The notes under the pieces were generated by a model. It did no database searches, was not told where the DNA came from, and worked only from the letters and a program-made list of their open reading frames with translations. From Sodiomyces alkalinus F11 (taxonomy: Eukaryota; Ascomycota; Sordariomycetes; Glomerellales; Plectosphaerellaceae), in assembly GCF_003711515.1 (NCBI RefSeq), contig NW_021167086.1, forward strand, positions 1,627,715 to 1,691,714: a stretch of DNA of 64,000 nt, read 5' to 3'. This document shows, piece by piece, positions 1-11,778 of this stretch; position 1 is the stretch's first letter, and every line of letters starts with the position of its first letter. The position numbers were made by a program, and so were the translations under genes.

Positions 1-1095
1 CTATCCTACTATACCACATAGACAATATAGTAATACTAAGCCTTTATACTATAACGATACAGTATTTATTTACTGAAATGTCGAAGAAGATATCACTTAA
101 AGAACTAGGTGAACTTTATACCTTTTTAGGCCACGAAATTACTATAAATAAATGAAATGAGACCCTTTCTATAAATCAGTTACCTACGAATAGAATCCTC
201 GATAAGTATAATAAGCAAAGCCTTAAACGCGTTAATACCCCCTATATAAATAAAAAGGTCCTTATACCAAATTAAGAATAGGCATTAAAAACCGATATTG
301 AAATATACTAATAAGAAATCGGTGCTTTATTACATTTAGCACTATACTTAAGACTAGATATAACCTACGCTGTTAATAGGTCTGCTTGATATATGAGTAA
401 TCCGTCTCCAGAGTACTCTATAGCGTTAAATCGAGTCTGGGCTTAAATAAACACCTATCATAATATCGGGCTTCTTTATAACTATTCTAATAAAAAAGAC
501 CTGAATATATACGGTTATTCTCATGCTAGTTTTTCAGATATAATCGAAGACAGGACTTCTACGTTAGGCTATATCTTACTATATAGGTGTAAATAATTTA
601 ATAAGCTGGACTTCTACTAAATAAAAACTCGTTGCTTTATTAATAACGGAATCAGAATATATGGCTTTAACCGAAGCTTCTAAAGAAGAAGTCTATGTAT
701 ATAATATATATACAGATCTAGTAGATAACCTTAGGTTATTGACTAATATAAACTTCGGTTTATATAATAATAATAATACTAATAATAATATACCGATTCC
801 TACTATATTCATAGACAGCGAAAGCGTAAAGAAGCTTTGTGAAAATCCTAAATTTTATAAACGTGTAAAACACATAGACTGTCAGTATCACTACTGCCGA
901 CAACAGCTTCAAAATAATAAAATAAAGGTCGTTTATATAAATACTAAATTTAATATAGCCGATATAATAACTAAAGATCTACCTAAAGACCTACATAATA
1001 CGCTATGCGGTTATATGAATATAAGCTACAAAGACGATACCTTGCCTGACCATCATATACTACCTTATACCCGAATTCAAGAATTAAAATACTAA
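1..1095 (+). pseudogene. Ty1/copia pol remnant: RT C-terminus and RNase H
   Basis: Reading through stops, 100-660 gives the copia stretch after the RT core: a TFLGHEITI-like segment, then ALLHLALYLRLDITYAVNR and YMSNPSPE near 320-420, then the RNase H opening with STLGYILLY near 550. From 661 to 1095 the frame is open for about 144 aa and carries ALTEASKE, FIDSESVKKL, KRVKHIDCQYH and FNIADIITK, the classic copia RNase H and 'ADILTK' end. The start lies outside the window. Most stops are TAA/TAG at expected Gln or Trp codons, as RIP predicts. An element on the same strand as its 3' LTR at 1407. Identification is confident; it is not a working gene. Confidence 0.9.
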
Positions 1096-1096
1096 G

Positions 1097-1218
1097 GTCT
1101 ATAACTAGGTTTTTTATCTTCGGATTTTCCTATATATAAATACTTAGGTTTTTACCTACGGGTTTTCCTAAGGTACTATAACTAGGTTTTTTACCTGCGG
1201 GTTTTCCTAGTATTATAA
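1097..1218. repeat. Short imperfect direct repeats next to copia 3' LTR
   Basis: Three imperfect copies of an actaggtttttta..cgggttttcctag-like unit (around 1105, 1143 and 1182) lie between the end of the copia reading frame and the polypurine tract. Probably part of the element's 3' untranslated region. Confidence 0.6.
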
Positions 1219-1406
1219 AAAGGGTTTTCGAATTTTCGCTTACTAAGCAATCAAGGGTTTTTAAATTTTTCACTTAGAGGTTTTATTTTATTTTTCCTCT
1301 TATAATTAGTCCCAGTTAGTTAACTAGGGTTTCTGCGCTATAACTCTATAATATACATACTCGTTTAAGCTACTCCTTTTTATATAAGAACCAGCTTACG
1401 GAGGGG

Positions 1407-1622
1407 TGTTAATATTAATATCCTTAATATCCTTCGAGTATATCCTTCGTACTCAAAACAAAGGATATCTTCCCGGCAAGCCTAGACCGTTTCCTTTCGA
1501 GTCAGTTTATCTAATACGAGTCAGACAAAGGATATGAAGGATTACGATATTACTACGATATCGATCTATATTATAATACTATTTCGATATCGATCCTTTT
1601 ATAAAGAATAAAGGATATTAAC
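1407..1622 (+). mobile_element. Copia 3' LTR (about 216 bp)
   Basis: A purine run (ggagggg) at 1400-1406 is followed by TGTTAATATT, and the segment closes near 1622 with GGATATTAAC, the inverse of the start. This polypurine tract, then inverted termini arrangement fits the 3' LTR of the copia element at 1-1095. The right end is inferred only from the inverted terminus; the second LTR is outside the window, so no target duplication could be tested. Confidence 0.6.
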
Positions 1623-1639
1623 CCGTTCCCTCGGTTCAT

Positions 1640-2870
1640 TTCTTTCCTTTCTTTATTCTTTGTTCTTTATTGCTTTTTTATAATCTATACGCGCGCAGAA
1701 ATCCTATCTTACAATTCCATTATTACCTTTTATATTTTTCCACTGCTTTTCGTGACTTTTGTCCCTTCCGCTTGTCTAATATCGTCAGATATCTTCAAAA
1801 GATAATAGTAGTCCGGTTCTAGAATTCTTCTAGGGGTTTTCCGATATATCCTTATCTTATCCCTTAGTGCCCTTAGTGCCCTTACCGTTATTCTGGTTAC
1901 GACTATATAAGGTGCTTAACTAGTTTTTCCGTTTATTAGTTCTCTTAGCTCGCTAATAGGCCGGTAATACTAAGCAGAGTTAGTTATCGTCCTTAGTATC
2001 CTAGATTAAGGCGACCTAGGCTTCGCGGGCGGCCATATAGAGTTCTTTCATAGACTTCGGCAGGCTTTTAGTGCGGATCTAGTCTTTAAGGGGCTTCCGG
2101 AGTATACTATAGACAGATCTTATCGTTAAGAATAATAGGAACTTCCGTGAGAAGCCTATTTATAAAGTCTAGGAATCTATTATAGGACTAGTCGGGTTTC
2201 TATTATATACGGTCAAAGAATGGCTACTCCGTGACAGATATCTCTCGAGTACTATCGTCGACTAATAGACTAACAAGAATTTCTGTATATCTTCCTAAAT
2301 AACGCCTCCTTCCCGGTTTATATAGCCGAAGGTAGTCCTTTAAGACTAATACTCTAATAACTTTATAGTCTACGGGAGACTATTTAATGTATAGCAAAAT
2401 TTAGGGAGTTTGGTACGAAAGTGATTAGGGTTTATAGCGATCCGGGACTTAATATCTTCGATAAAGATAAGGTATTTGTCGTAAAATACTTTATCCTACT
2501 TAGGGATATCTGTATTAATTTTAATACTAAGAAGAGCAGCGTCAAGCCAAAAGTGACCCTAAGGTGCCGTATTATCGATAAAACTAATTCTGATATCGGA
2601 TTCGGATTCTACGCCCTTAAAAGCACCGGAGACCGATATCGTAGCGAGGCCATAAAGGGCGCGGTGGGTTATATACTATAGGGCGGCCTGTAAGGCTAAC
2701 CGAACGCGATACTAGTATACTACCGTAGAGCGCCTTGAATACGATAACTAGCACTAATCCAGGGTGTATAGCCTTAGGGGAGACACTAAAATCCTAGGCA
2801 CTCAGCGGGCTCCTGCTATAAAGCTAGCAGCGTAGGAGACACTACTAAGGGCGAGTCACGCCTCTTTAAG
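1640..2870 (-). pseudogene. Ty3/gypsy gag and 5' region fragment
   Basis: Positions about 1850-2525 align closely with 17640-18290, the gag region of the better preserved gypsy element on the same (minus) strand; shared landmarks are the agaagcctatttataaagtct and gtttatagcgatccgggact blocks. From about 2550 to 2870 it instead matches 10765-11035 of another copy. Riddled with stops. A weakly open frame at 2421-2681 (+) is antisense to this and is not a gene. Confidence 0.65.
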
Positions 2871-3985
2871 CTATATAGAATCCCGGCCTATATCCTTTTT
2901 TACCTTCTTTATAGTGCGTAGTTCTTTTACTTCCGCGCGTATTGCGGGGTTATATTGTAGAATCCGGTTAACGGTTATTTTAGTGTTCTCGTAGAGGGTC
3001 TAGCCGTTAAACGCTATCTCCGGAAGAATATAGTAATAGGCGTTAATATCGTGATATGGCGTAGCGTACACTTACTAGGGTTCCCCTCGTCGGAGGGCAG
3101 ATTAACGTCTTTTAGAAGAAGAACAGTTAGTTAAAGTAGTAGAAGGTATCTCTATAAATACCGTGGTAGTGGGATTCTTAGCTTTATTCTTCCCACGGCC
3201 GCCCTTCTTATAAGGCGTAGCCGTGGTATCTAGGGTATCTTCGCCCTATTCGCTTCCGGTATGCAGTGCAGAGAATACTATAGCGCGGTGGCTACCGCGT
3301 TTTCCTTAGTCTTTAAGTCTGGTCTCGATATATCGTTAACTAAAGGTATAAAGGTCTTCCGGGAGTAGTTCTTTCTTATCTAAAACGCGTCTCTAGGCTT
3401 TAGTCTAATTACGACTAGCGATTAACCGTATACCCCTAAAGAAGTCTACTATCTAAATATACATTACGGGCCTCGATTATACCTCTTAAAGACGTACTAA
3501 TAGCTCCTACTATCTAGATAACTACTCCTATAGCTGTTTTAGGGTTATTAGCGCTACGCGGATATATTTGTTATAGTCTTCGTAGGTCTTAACGCGGCGG
3601 GTGTTTATATAGAGAGCAGTATCTTTTCGAACGGCTTTAAATACGTTTTTAGGCGTTAGATTACGTAGTAGTAGCTTACGGTTATTATCGATAGTCTTAG
3701 TCTACTAGCTTAAAACGGCTTTAATACCCTTTATATACCTAGCGTAGTTATCGCTCTGTATTTTCTAGCGTTATATCGCCGAGTCGTAAGCGCGCTGCCT
3801 AATAGGTGTTAGATCTAACTACTACAAGAGCATAGTTTCTACTTATAGGGTTACGTGCGACGGCTAAAAGGTAGCGTAAGAGGGTAAAATAGGCTTTTAA
3901 GGAGGGGGAATAGAATCGTTAAGGCGTAGAAATTCCTAGACTTCGTTATTAACGGCTATAGCCTTATAGTACTTGCTCTAGAGCT
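2871..3985. other. Unresolved RIP-mutated element DNA
   Basis: TpA-rich, CpA-poor DNA with no open frame. A stop-rich minus-strand reading between about 3890 and 3300 is Lys/Arg/Leu-rich and could be a retroelement gag, but I recognise no domain. Nothing else identified. Confidence 0.4.
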
Positions 3986-3989
3986 CTAA

Positions 3990-4355
3990 ATCGTGATGGG
4001 TTTTGTAGGTTATAGGCTTATATTCCGATATCTTAATGGTTATTTGTTACTAGACACGCTATATCGGCGCGGCTAGATAGCTTCTTAAATCGGTAGTCGT
4101 AAAGGTAATAGGGTAGGTAATTTACTTAGTAAGTAAAACTCTTAATTGTTAGATAAAGCCTAGTCAAAATCGTTATAAAAACGGTTAAAATTAATTAAGT
4201 TAGTTCTGTATTTATTATAACTATATCCGACCGTCAGAGAATTCCTGCCACCGTAATATTAGTAGTAAAGATTCTACGCGTCTACCCGGATTATAAGCTT
4301 AGTAATCCGGCCTATTACGTAACCGTAAATCCACTAATCCACGAACAGGCCATAG
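3990..4355 (+). repeat. Dispersed repeat D, copy 1
   Basis: Matches 38960-39305, directly upstream of the OST3-type gene, in the same orientation. Shared blocks include ttacttagtaagtaa, gaccgtcag and ttacgtaaccgtaaa. This copy is strongly RIP-mutated, while the right end of the other copy keeps many CpA/TpG. Nature unknown: a transposon end or a duplicated piece of gene-flanking DNA. Confidence 0.6.
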
Positions 4356-4361
4356 TCTATT

Positions 4362-4439
4362 CGACAAGATATCCGTATAAAGTATCATAAACTTCACTTA
4401 GATAAATATATATATAATTCCGCGTACCTTATTGTTGTT
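4362..4439 (+). mobile_element. Copia LTR-a fragment (3' part)
   Basis: Contains gtatcataaacttcacttag and the following A/T-rich run seen in the complete LTR-a at 42635-42827, ending near ttctgata. Only the last about 78 bp are present. Confidence 0.65.
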
Positions 4440-4501
4440 CTGATACCTGTAATAGGGCCGCGATTCACGCCCGTGGATTTCGGTCCTAAGGCCGTATCTT
4501 C

Positions 4502-4787
4502 TATCGCACGTCAAATAGCACTTATATAATCAACTTAGTAGAGTATAAATCTCGTGTATATGTATTATATTAAATTCTATCTGTGAGAGTCTCTTATACC
4601 CTTAATTTAGGTGGTGAAGACTCTGTTATGGGTACTATGTTATTTAGATCCTATGCGGTCTTTTCCGGTATCCGCCCCTATTATATCCTAATACCCGAGG
4701 TCCCCGATATCCGAAGCCCTTAGTTATAGCGTGGATCCCCCCTAGATCCCCTATAGACCACGTCGTGGTCCGTGTACCTATACGATA
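4502..4787 (-). mobile_element. Copia LTR, family R1
   Basis: Matches the solo LTR at 49596-49861 over its whole length. Termini are mutated from TGTCG/CGACA to tatcg/cgata. The internal palindrome GACCACGTCGTGGTC at 4756-4770 is intact. Flanks (tcttc and caccc) do not show a 5-bp duplication, so this may be a rearranged or truncated LTR. Confidence 0.75.
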
Positions 4788-4829
4788 CACCCCCTTAGTT
4801 AAGGTGGGTGGAGGTAAGGGAAAATACCT

Positions 4830-7800
4830 TCGTACAATGGATCTAAATCCGCCCTATTTAACAGTTTAATTTAATTCTATCTTAATTAGTTCCTCGATCC
4901 TGATTAGCCGGATCTACTTAATCGCATCTATATCTATCAGATCTGCTACGCCCCCGGGGGCCTTCGTCGTCGCTACGACCGCGGCTTTAGCGCGTTTAAT
5001 CTCTTCGTGCAGTTACTTCGACTACTCGATACGATCCTTTTAATCCGTTAAATTAAGCTAGTATTATAGTCGTTTAATCCCCGCCTCCGGTAGTGCCTTT
5101 ATTAAACTATCTGCTATTATATCCTTCGTGTTAATATATATAACCTTAAAAAGACCTTACTATACTAACTAGCGCGCCTACTAGTTATAAATATTGACGT
5201 GCCGTAGTCTTATTAGCAGGCGTTATACCTTCTTATTAATAAGGTTAATAGTCTGCTAATTATCGTAGTATAGCTATAATTATTATTAATCTAACTAAAG
5301 CTTTCGATCTCTTAATATCCGACTAATAAATAACGTCTGCTTAGCGGCCTCTATAAGAGCGAGTAGTTCCGACTCTATTAATAACGTCGTAACTATCGGT
5401 TACTTACCCGCCTTTTAGGTAATAGTACCGCGGACAAGCTTTATCGTGTATCCTTAGGAGCTCTTACGGTCTGGATTATCTCTAAAGGATGCATTAGTTA
5501 TAGTCAGGAAGAGTCTATTCCCACCGAATTCTAGGTAGTAGTGCCTTATATAATATAAGAATAGCAGCACTTATTAAGCCCTTTTAAGGTAGTTAGAGGA
5601 GGGGTTAACGTTATATTAGGAAAGCTTCGAATAGGCGAAAGCGATATCGGGTCTTATTAAAATAGCGGTATATAGAATTAAACCTATTATACCCTAATAC
5701 TAATAGACCTCGAGAATCGACACGCGTATACCGTCGCGTGGTATTAGCGGCTTTATAGATAATAGAATCTTTAGTGGTTTTCGGTAGAGGATATCTACGT
5801 AGTATTTAATCGTAATCTTCTCCACGTATAAGGATTATAATAGCTATAACCTATATATAGCTCTATCTCTTAAGACCTTAATTCCTAGGAAGTACCGGAT
5901 TTCTTCGCCTCCCGATAACCTATAGCTTTATTTAAGGGCGGCCTCGAGGCTATTAGCGTTAGTCTCACGATCCCTATAGTAGGTAAGTCCGATATCGTTA
6001 ACGTAGAAGAAAAGGATCCAACTATCGCGGATTATAATATATGGGTTATTAGGCATAGCCGTGAATTCTATCTTCTATAGCGTGCCGCTAAATTCCTCTT
6101 ACTATAGTAGTGGCGATACCCTTAAGCCGAAGAGGGCTTTCTATAGTAGCAGGACCTTATCTAGCACTTCGTAGCCTTACGGTATCTTTATAAACACTTC
6201 CTCGTTAAGGCTAGAATAATAGCGTCGAACTACCTTATCTCTACAGTGAGTGAGCAAAAGTTTCGGGATAACCCAAAGTAGAATGATTCGAACCTTTTGG
6301 GGAACACTTTCTTCTATTAGGGCAAAGACCATGTTATGTTGCAAAAGTAACGAATCAGTGGATCTTTGAGATATACTGAAATTATTGCTCACCCACTGTA
6401 GATTAAATCGGGCGGTGATCGCTATTAGTATATAGAAGGACCGCGAGGCTAGCATAGTAGCGTAGTTATCTTTAGTTTCTAACCGTTTTATTAATCCCCT
6501 CGCACTATAAGGCGTGCCTTGTACTTAAGGAGGATACCCTCCTTATTAAATTTATAGGTGTATACCTATCTATAGGCGAGGACTTATTATTTATTAGCCT
6601 AATCACTGCTCACCTCCTACTAATAGCCTATTTATTAGTAACCCTCGAGGTATTTCCCCTTAGCCTATAACGACCGCTCCCGTAACGGGTAAAGGCGTAT
6701 ATCGCGGTAGTAATTTAGTAAAGGCGGGAAATCCTCGCGAGTTAGGCCCGATAGCGGCTAGAAGGCGTTAGAGGGAGAGGGATCTATAGCACCGATATCG
6801 CTATCGTTAATAGCTTACTTCCTTATACGTATAGGGTTATAAGTCCTTCTAGCGTTAAAGAACGCCTTCTAGGTATTATTATTCTATACCTTCTTAGTCG
6901 TATAGAGGCTTATAATAGTTCTCGTGATAGATAGGCGCGCGGGTAATAAGCGCGCGGCTAACAGGCACCCCCTAATAGTATCCACGGCTACCCGTTTATA
7001 GCTATCGTCTTCTTCTAACCTTACGCCCCGGAATACCGCTAGCACTATAAGAAACGCGCGTGCAGGATTTTCCGGGGATATTAGGGGCGTGGGAAACGGT
7101 TTAAACCTCGTAGTAATAAACCGTAGAGTATCCGTAACGAGAGCGGTATCCGTAGTAATAGCAGTACCCGTAAAAATAACGGAAGCTTCTTTTATAGTAA
7201 TAGCAGTATAGTCTATAGTAATAGTAGTAGCCTCTCTTATAATAATAACGACGGTCTCGCCTTCGTCCGTAATAATAATAGCAGCGTCTAAGTCTTCTAA
7301 ATTAAGATCTAATACGTCTACGGCTATACCCCTTAAGAGTAGCCTATTCGTAGTTATAATATCGTTTGATTAGATAATATAGATACATTATAGGCGTTCC
7401 CCGATTTCCTTAGCGGAAGCTATAGCTTATAGCGTTTTAATCCTGCTATGGAATATCTTATCTTAGTTAAAGATTATATCTTTTATAGTAATAATATCCG
7501 TTAGGTATAGTAGATAGACACGAAAACTATTCGACGATTAGTATCTAATATAATAACCGATCTATACCTTCGGTTCTAGCCTTTATAGGCGGTTCCTAGC
7601 GACTATTAGTATACTGGTAATAGGCCGCGCCTGTTCCCGTGGTGTTAGCGTAAGCTTCTATATTATCGGGGTAAGTGCCTAAACGCTTGCTATAACAAAT
7701 GCAACTGCCCTACGTTAGCGCTGCGACACTACTCCGACGCTACCGAGGGCTATATACGGTATACCACGAACTATGCCGCGCTCCTAGCGGCGGTTATGGG

Positions 7801-8173
7801 TGTTAGTATTAGTGTTATTAGGAGATGATATCTGCGACTGTTAGCACGCTGCTACCGAGGCACCGCTACGCCACGAAGAGAACTTATATTATACTACTAC
7901 TTTGGATTGCTTATTTATATATATGAATTAATGCTTTACTATCCAGTTAACCCGACGCCACCACGCTACCATAATACCACCTATAAAGCACTTATAGTTA
8001 AGTTATAAGGGAAAATAACGAGGAAAACTAGGGGGTTTACTATTAGTATAGAGCCGTAACGATAAGCCTACGGCACCGTAAGCGGGCATAGATCGGGAGG
8101 AAAACCTATAATAAACTCGTTAGCGTTATAGGAGGAAGAGAGAGGAAAAAAGAGGTACGAAGACCTTATAGGA
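4830..8173 (-). pseudogene. Ty1/copia pol remnant (RNase H and RT)
   Basis: On the minus strand, ignoring stops, the C-terminal 'TKDIIADSLIKALP' signature lies near 5145-5100, RNase H upstream of it, and the RT catalytic box reads FFYVNDIGLT near 6016-5986 (expected YVDD; GAC to AAC is a TpG to TpA change). RT-like sequence extends to about 6900; 6900-8170 is low-complexity and poorly recognisable. The integrase of what is probably the same element continues at 8750 beyond an intervening LTR. Short open frames here (for example 6177-6455) are fragments. Confidence 0.8.
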
Positions 8174-8641
8174 TATTAACTATCTAAATTTTATAATAGG
8201 GTAGAGCATTATTCTCCTTACCTGCCGCCGGATATAGCAGGAACCTACCTAGAGGAGGTAGGAGGCGCCTACCTCCTATATACTCTTTATTAACCGAATA
8301 GAAGGCATAAAGGGTATAATCCTCGGATATATAGGGAGGCCTAGGCTAAAGCGTCGTAGCCGCCGTACCGCGGAGGCGCGGCGGCACCCTTTTAGCCTTT
8401 ACTCCGTCGCTAATAATTAGCTTAGGCTAATATATCTAACTACTACCCTGCTATACTTCCCGTTAGCCACTAGCCTAGAGGTGTGATCTAGATACGTAGC
8501 AGAGACGTACCGGGGCTATATCGGCCCCGTAGCGGCACCACTCCACCTCAGGAAGTGTATAGAGGTTTTCCCCGGGTCTTACCTGGGTTTTCCCCTCTAT
8601 AGCCACCCGAGAAGGACCGTATAGCCTTGAAAGGCTCCTAT

Positions 8642-8684
<43 letters not shown>

Positions 8685-8738
8685 TATATATAGATTAGTT
8701 AGGATAGCAGAGTAAGATCGATAATAATAATGATAATA
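8174..8738 (+). mobile_element. LTR family E, copy 1 (565 bp)
   Basis: An inverted copy lies at 42091-42613. Termini read tattaac and gataata, consistent with TGTTA...TAACA after RIP. It separates the RT and integrase parts of a minus-strand copia element, but flanks tagga and ggcgg do not match, so a clean solo insertion is not shown. Orientation is arbitrary. It is longer than its partner mainly because of the TTTA microsatellite inside it. Confidence 0.6.
8640..8692 (+). repeat. (TTTA)n microsatellite inside LTR-E
   Basis: About 12 TTTA units followed by a short TA run. The partner LTR at 42091-42613 has no such array at the matching point, so it expanded in this copy only. Confidence 0.95.
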
Positions 8739-8749
8739 GGCGGTTCCTT

Positions 8750-9900
8750 TTAGCTTAGGTATCACGCGTTTTTAGAAAGGCTTTATAGCCGTATACTTAT
8801 AAGTATATAAGGTTAGGTTAACGGCGGCAAAGGCCTTTATATAGCGTCTTCTAGTCGTTAATATATCGTAGCGTTCTATTATATAGATATATAGTAGTCT
8901 TAAAGATCTTAGGGTAGATTAACGTAGGCAGATTAGCCCCGATCCTTATAGCCCTCGCCCTCCTTTTAACGATACCTCTGATCCGTTCTATAACGCCGTT
9001 TTAATTCTATAAAATAGTGCCGATGGCTAACCTATTACCCCCTTAGTAGCGAGGAAAGTAATAACTTCTAGGTGCTAAAATATCTTAGAATCGGCCTATA
9101 GGACGCGTGGCCTAATATTAAATTAAGTCTTAAGTAGGGCAAAAACGTCTTGTAACGCGTGTAGGATAAAGCCTTAGTCTCTTTTCTATAGGTAGTAATT
9201 CTACGTATAACCTATATATACGTCTATAACGAATATAATAGACTTATATAGGCCGCCTAGCGATTCCAACTCTATTAGATCGTGAAAATTAATAGCCAGG
9301 GCCTCTTCGGGCTTTAACGGGTAAAAGGATAGTATCCTCCGGATCTATGTAGACACTTACGATTACCTATACGCGTTATAGTCGGCGGTACACGGTCCTT
9401 TTATTCTTACCCCCTAAGTGACTTTAACGATCCTTATAAGGGTATCGGTGCCGTAATAGCCGAGGAGTTTAAACCACCGTTATACTATAGTCTTCCGCGG
9501 CTACCGCGGTTATCGTGATCTTCTATACGGGTTATTATAGGGGTACCGAGCCGAAACCGTAAACGCGGTAGCCGTGGCTTCCGCGCCTTCGATTATATAT
9601 TAGCCGTGGATATCTAGTAGCTTATAGATAGGCCGGTTATCGGCAAAGCTGACGATAGTATCGTTTACAGTATCTTAGCGGTAGCCTTATAGGCGTAGCA
9701 AGCGTTCCGAGACGACATTAGTAATAAACTCCTTATAGTATACGATATCACGGAGGCGTAATAGCCTTTTCGTGCCTGATAGAGATTATACACGTAGCTA
9801 AACGTCTCCGTATCCGAGAATAGAAGCCTTATAAGTACCCACTTAAAGGGATACAGATAAAGTATTAATAGGTGGTCTAATAGCCGTAGAACGGCCTTAA
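8750..9900 (-). pseudogene. Ty1/copia integrase remnant
   Basis: Minus-strand reading from about 9010 to 8770 gives a copia integrase C-terminal core: an NG..ER.RGIVKRRARAI stretch, then a LPTLIYPKIF..TIYLYNRT segment and a VYGYKAF block, corresponding to the family's QNGV.ER / WP.A...Y..NR.P / FG..AY series. Continues rightward into more decayed sequence. Order (RNase H, RT, integrase, left to right) fits a minus-strand copia element interrupted by LTR-E. Confidence 0.75.
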
Positions 9901-10745
9901 TTATTAAAGATATAGATTAGCGATCCTAAGTCTAGGATCGCGTAGTGTAGTAATGCTTTAGATTAGTTAATAGAGAGGGACGCTCCCTATTATAATCTTA
10001 ATAGTATCGTCGTACCAGGGCGCGCTACCCCACCTTCTTAGAAGGGGTAGACGCCTAGCCGTATACTCGCGGTTACAGAAAGGTCTTTAAGAACTATACT
10101 TACGGGCTAGCCTAATAACCCCCTAATTTTATAGTTACGGTATAGTAGTTATAATAGATATAGTATTATAGAGTTAATCTTCCTAGACCTCTTGTATCTT
10201 ATTAGCGGTGGCGGCCCCTAAGGCTTCCCGCCTTTTCTATATCGCGGTGTCTACGCGGCTTTTAAAACTATAGTTATATATTTTCTTTTCCATAACCTTT
10301 ATAATATCTTCACGGCTATACTAGCTATAAGGGCGTATATCCGGCTATAGACAGCGGTAGTATAGGGGTTCTTGTATAGCTTATAGGGCCTCTTGGTTAC
10401 GAGAGGGATAGCCTTTACGGACGTGTTACTATAAGGACGCTTCTTATTATCGTTATTATTAGTAGTAGTAGTATCCTTAGTATTAGGGAGGTTCCTAAGG
10501 GTATTAAAGATGCCTCTCCCGACTCTAGGCTTTACTACGGAGGATTATAGGCTCTTTATATTACTAAGAACCGTTCTTAAAGCCTTTACGAAGTCGTTAA
10601 TTATTAGGTTATTTTCCGTAATCTTATTATAGTTATTAACTAGGTAGTTATTACTCTATTCCAAGGTAATAGGTCTAATAACTTTTAACGCGTCTTTCGC
10701 CTAATAGTCCGCGCTTAATAACTCTAAAGAAATACCGCGTGAGCT
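9901..10745 (-). other. Decayed copia 5' half, domains not resolved
   Basis: By position this should hold protease and gag of the copia element at 4830-9900. It has the same RIP composition but I could not identify a motif. It abuts a gypsy copy at about 10746. Confidence 0.4.
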
Positions 10746-11469
10746 CGAGTATCGTTAAGCCGAAAGTGCCACTAAAGTGCCGTAGTATCGATAAAATCAA
10801 TTCTGATATTGGATTCGGACTTTACGCCCTTAAAAGTACCGGAGACCGATATCGTAGCGAGACCGTAGAGGGCGCGGTGAGTTATATGCTATAGGGCGGC
10901 CTATAGGGCTAACCGAATATGATACCGGTATACTACTATAGAGCGCTTAGAATACAACGACTAGAACTAACCCGGGGCGCGTAGCCCCGGGAGAGCCCTA
11001 AAAGTCCTAGGCACTAAGCGGGCGTACCGAAGGCGTACTATATAAACTACGTACTTAATTTTCCGGACTACTAGCTAATGGGGTAAGCGCTAATAAGGCG
11101 CTAAAGCTAGTATAGAAGCTCCTTTAAATATAATACTACGAGACTATTATAGGGAAGCCGCTATGCTAATAACCCGGTAGCGATATACCCCCCCTTACGA
11201 TTAAAGGGCTTACCAACACGATGTAATAAGCGATTAAGGGTATACTAACGGAACTACTCGGGGTAGTAGGACCTAAGACCTACGCCTAGGTAGTAGGGAG
11301 TATGCCTGTATAGTGTTAATATATCGAGATAGTACCGGTAATAGTTATACCTACCCGATACGCCTAAGAATTAATAGTCCGATACTATTATAGGTGTACT
11401 GTAAGGAGTAACAGGCCACTACAGAGCGATATAAGATTACTTAGGGACTAATAAGAACTAAGGAGGGGG
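10746..11469 (-). mobile_element. Ty3/gypsy 5' region (gag start and leader)
   Basis: 10765-11035 matches 2550-2870; 11390-11469 matches 18750-18829 next to the LTR of the larger gypsy copy. Ends at aaggaggggg, directly abutting the LTR at 11470, as in the other two copies (18829, 38484). Confidence 0.7.
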
Positions 11470-11778
11470 TATCGTGATAAGATTATTCGTTAAGTCCTTC
11501 CGAGACTCTAGGAACTATAGAAGGCACTCCCCTCTCTATACCTACCTAAGGTCTTCTAACTAAGTGGGTAGTAAAAGGCCTCCTTAGGACTAAGTTCAGG
11601 CGTAAGCTAGTTCCTAAGCTAACCAGCTTACTAGATCTAAGCCAACTTCTAAGCTGACTAGCTTACTTAACCTTAACGCGTCGTATCTTTAACGGTCTAA
11701 CCTAACTATAATCCCCCTATCTATATATAAGTCTAGTACTAGTCCTGTGGCAACGTATAAGCACTGCCTATTCTAATA
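11470..11778 (-). mobile_element. Ty3/gypsy LTR (309 bp)
   Basis: Exactly the same length as the LTR at 18830-19138 and collinear with the 289-bp LTR at 38485-38773. Boundaries are set by the point where all three copies start to diverge: tatcgtgataag on the left (from TGTC) and ttctaata on the right (from GACA). Minus orientation is assigned because gag and pol of the 13.6-19.1 kb copy lie to the left of its LTR and read leftward. Confidence 0.8.
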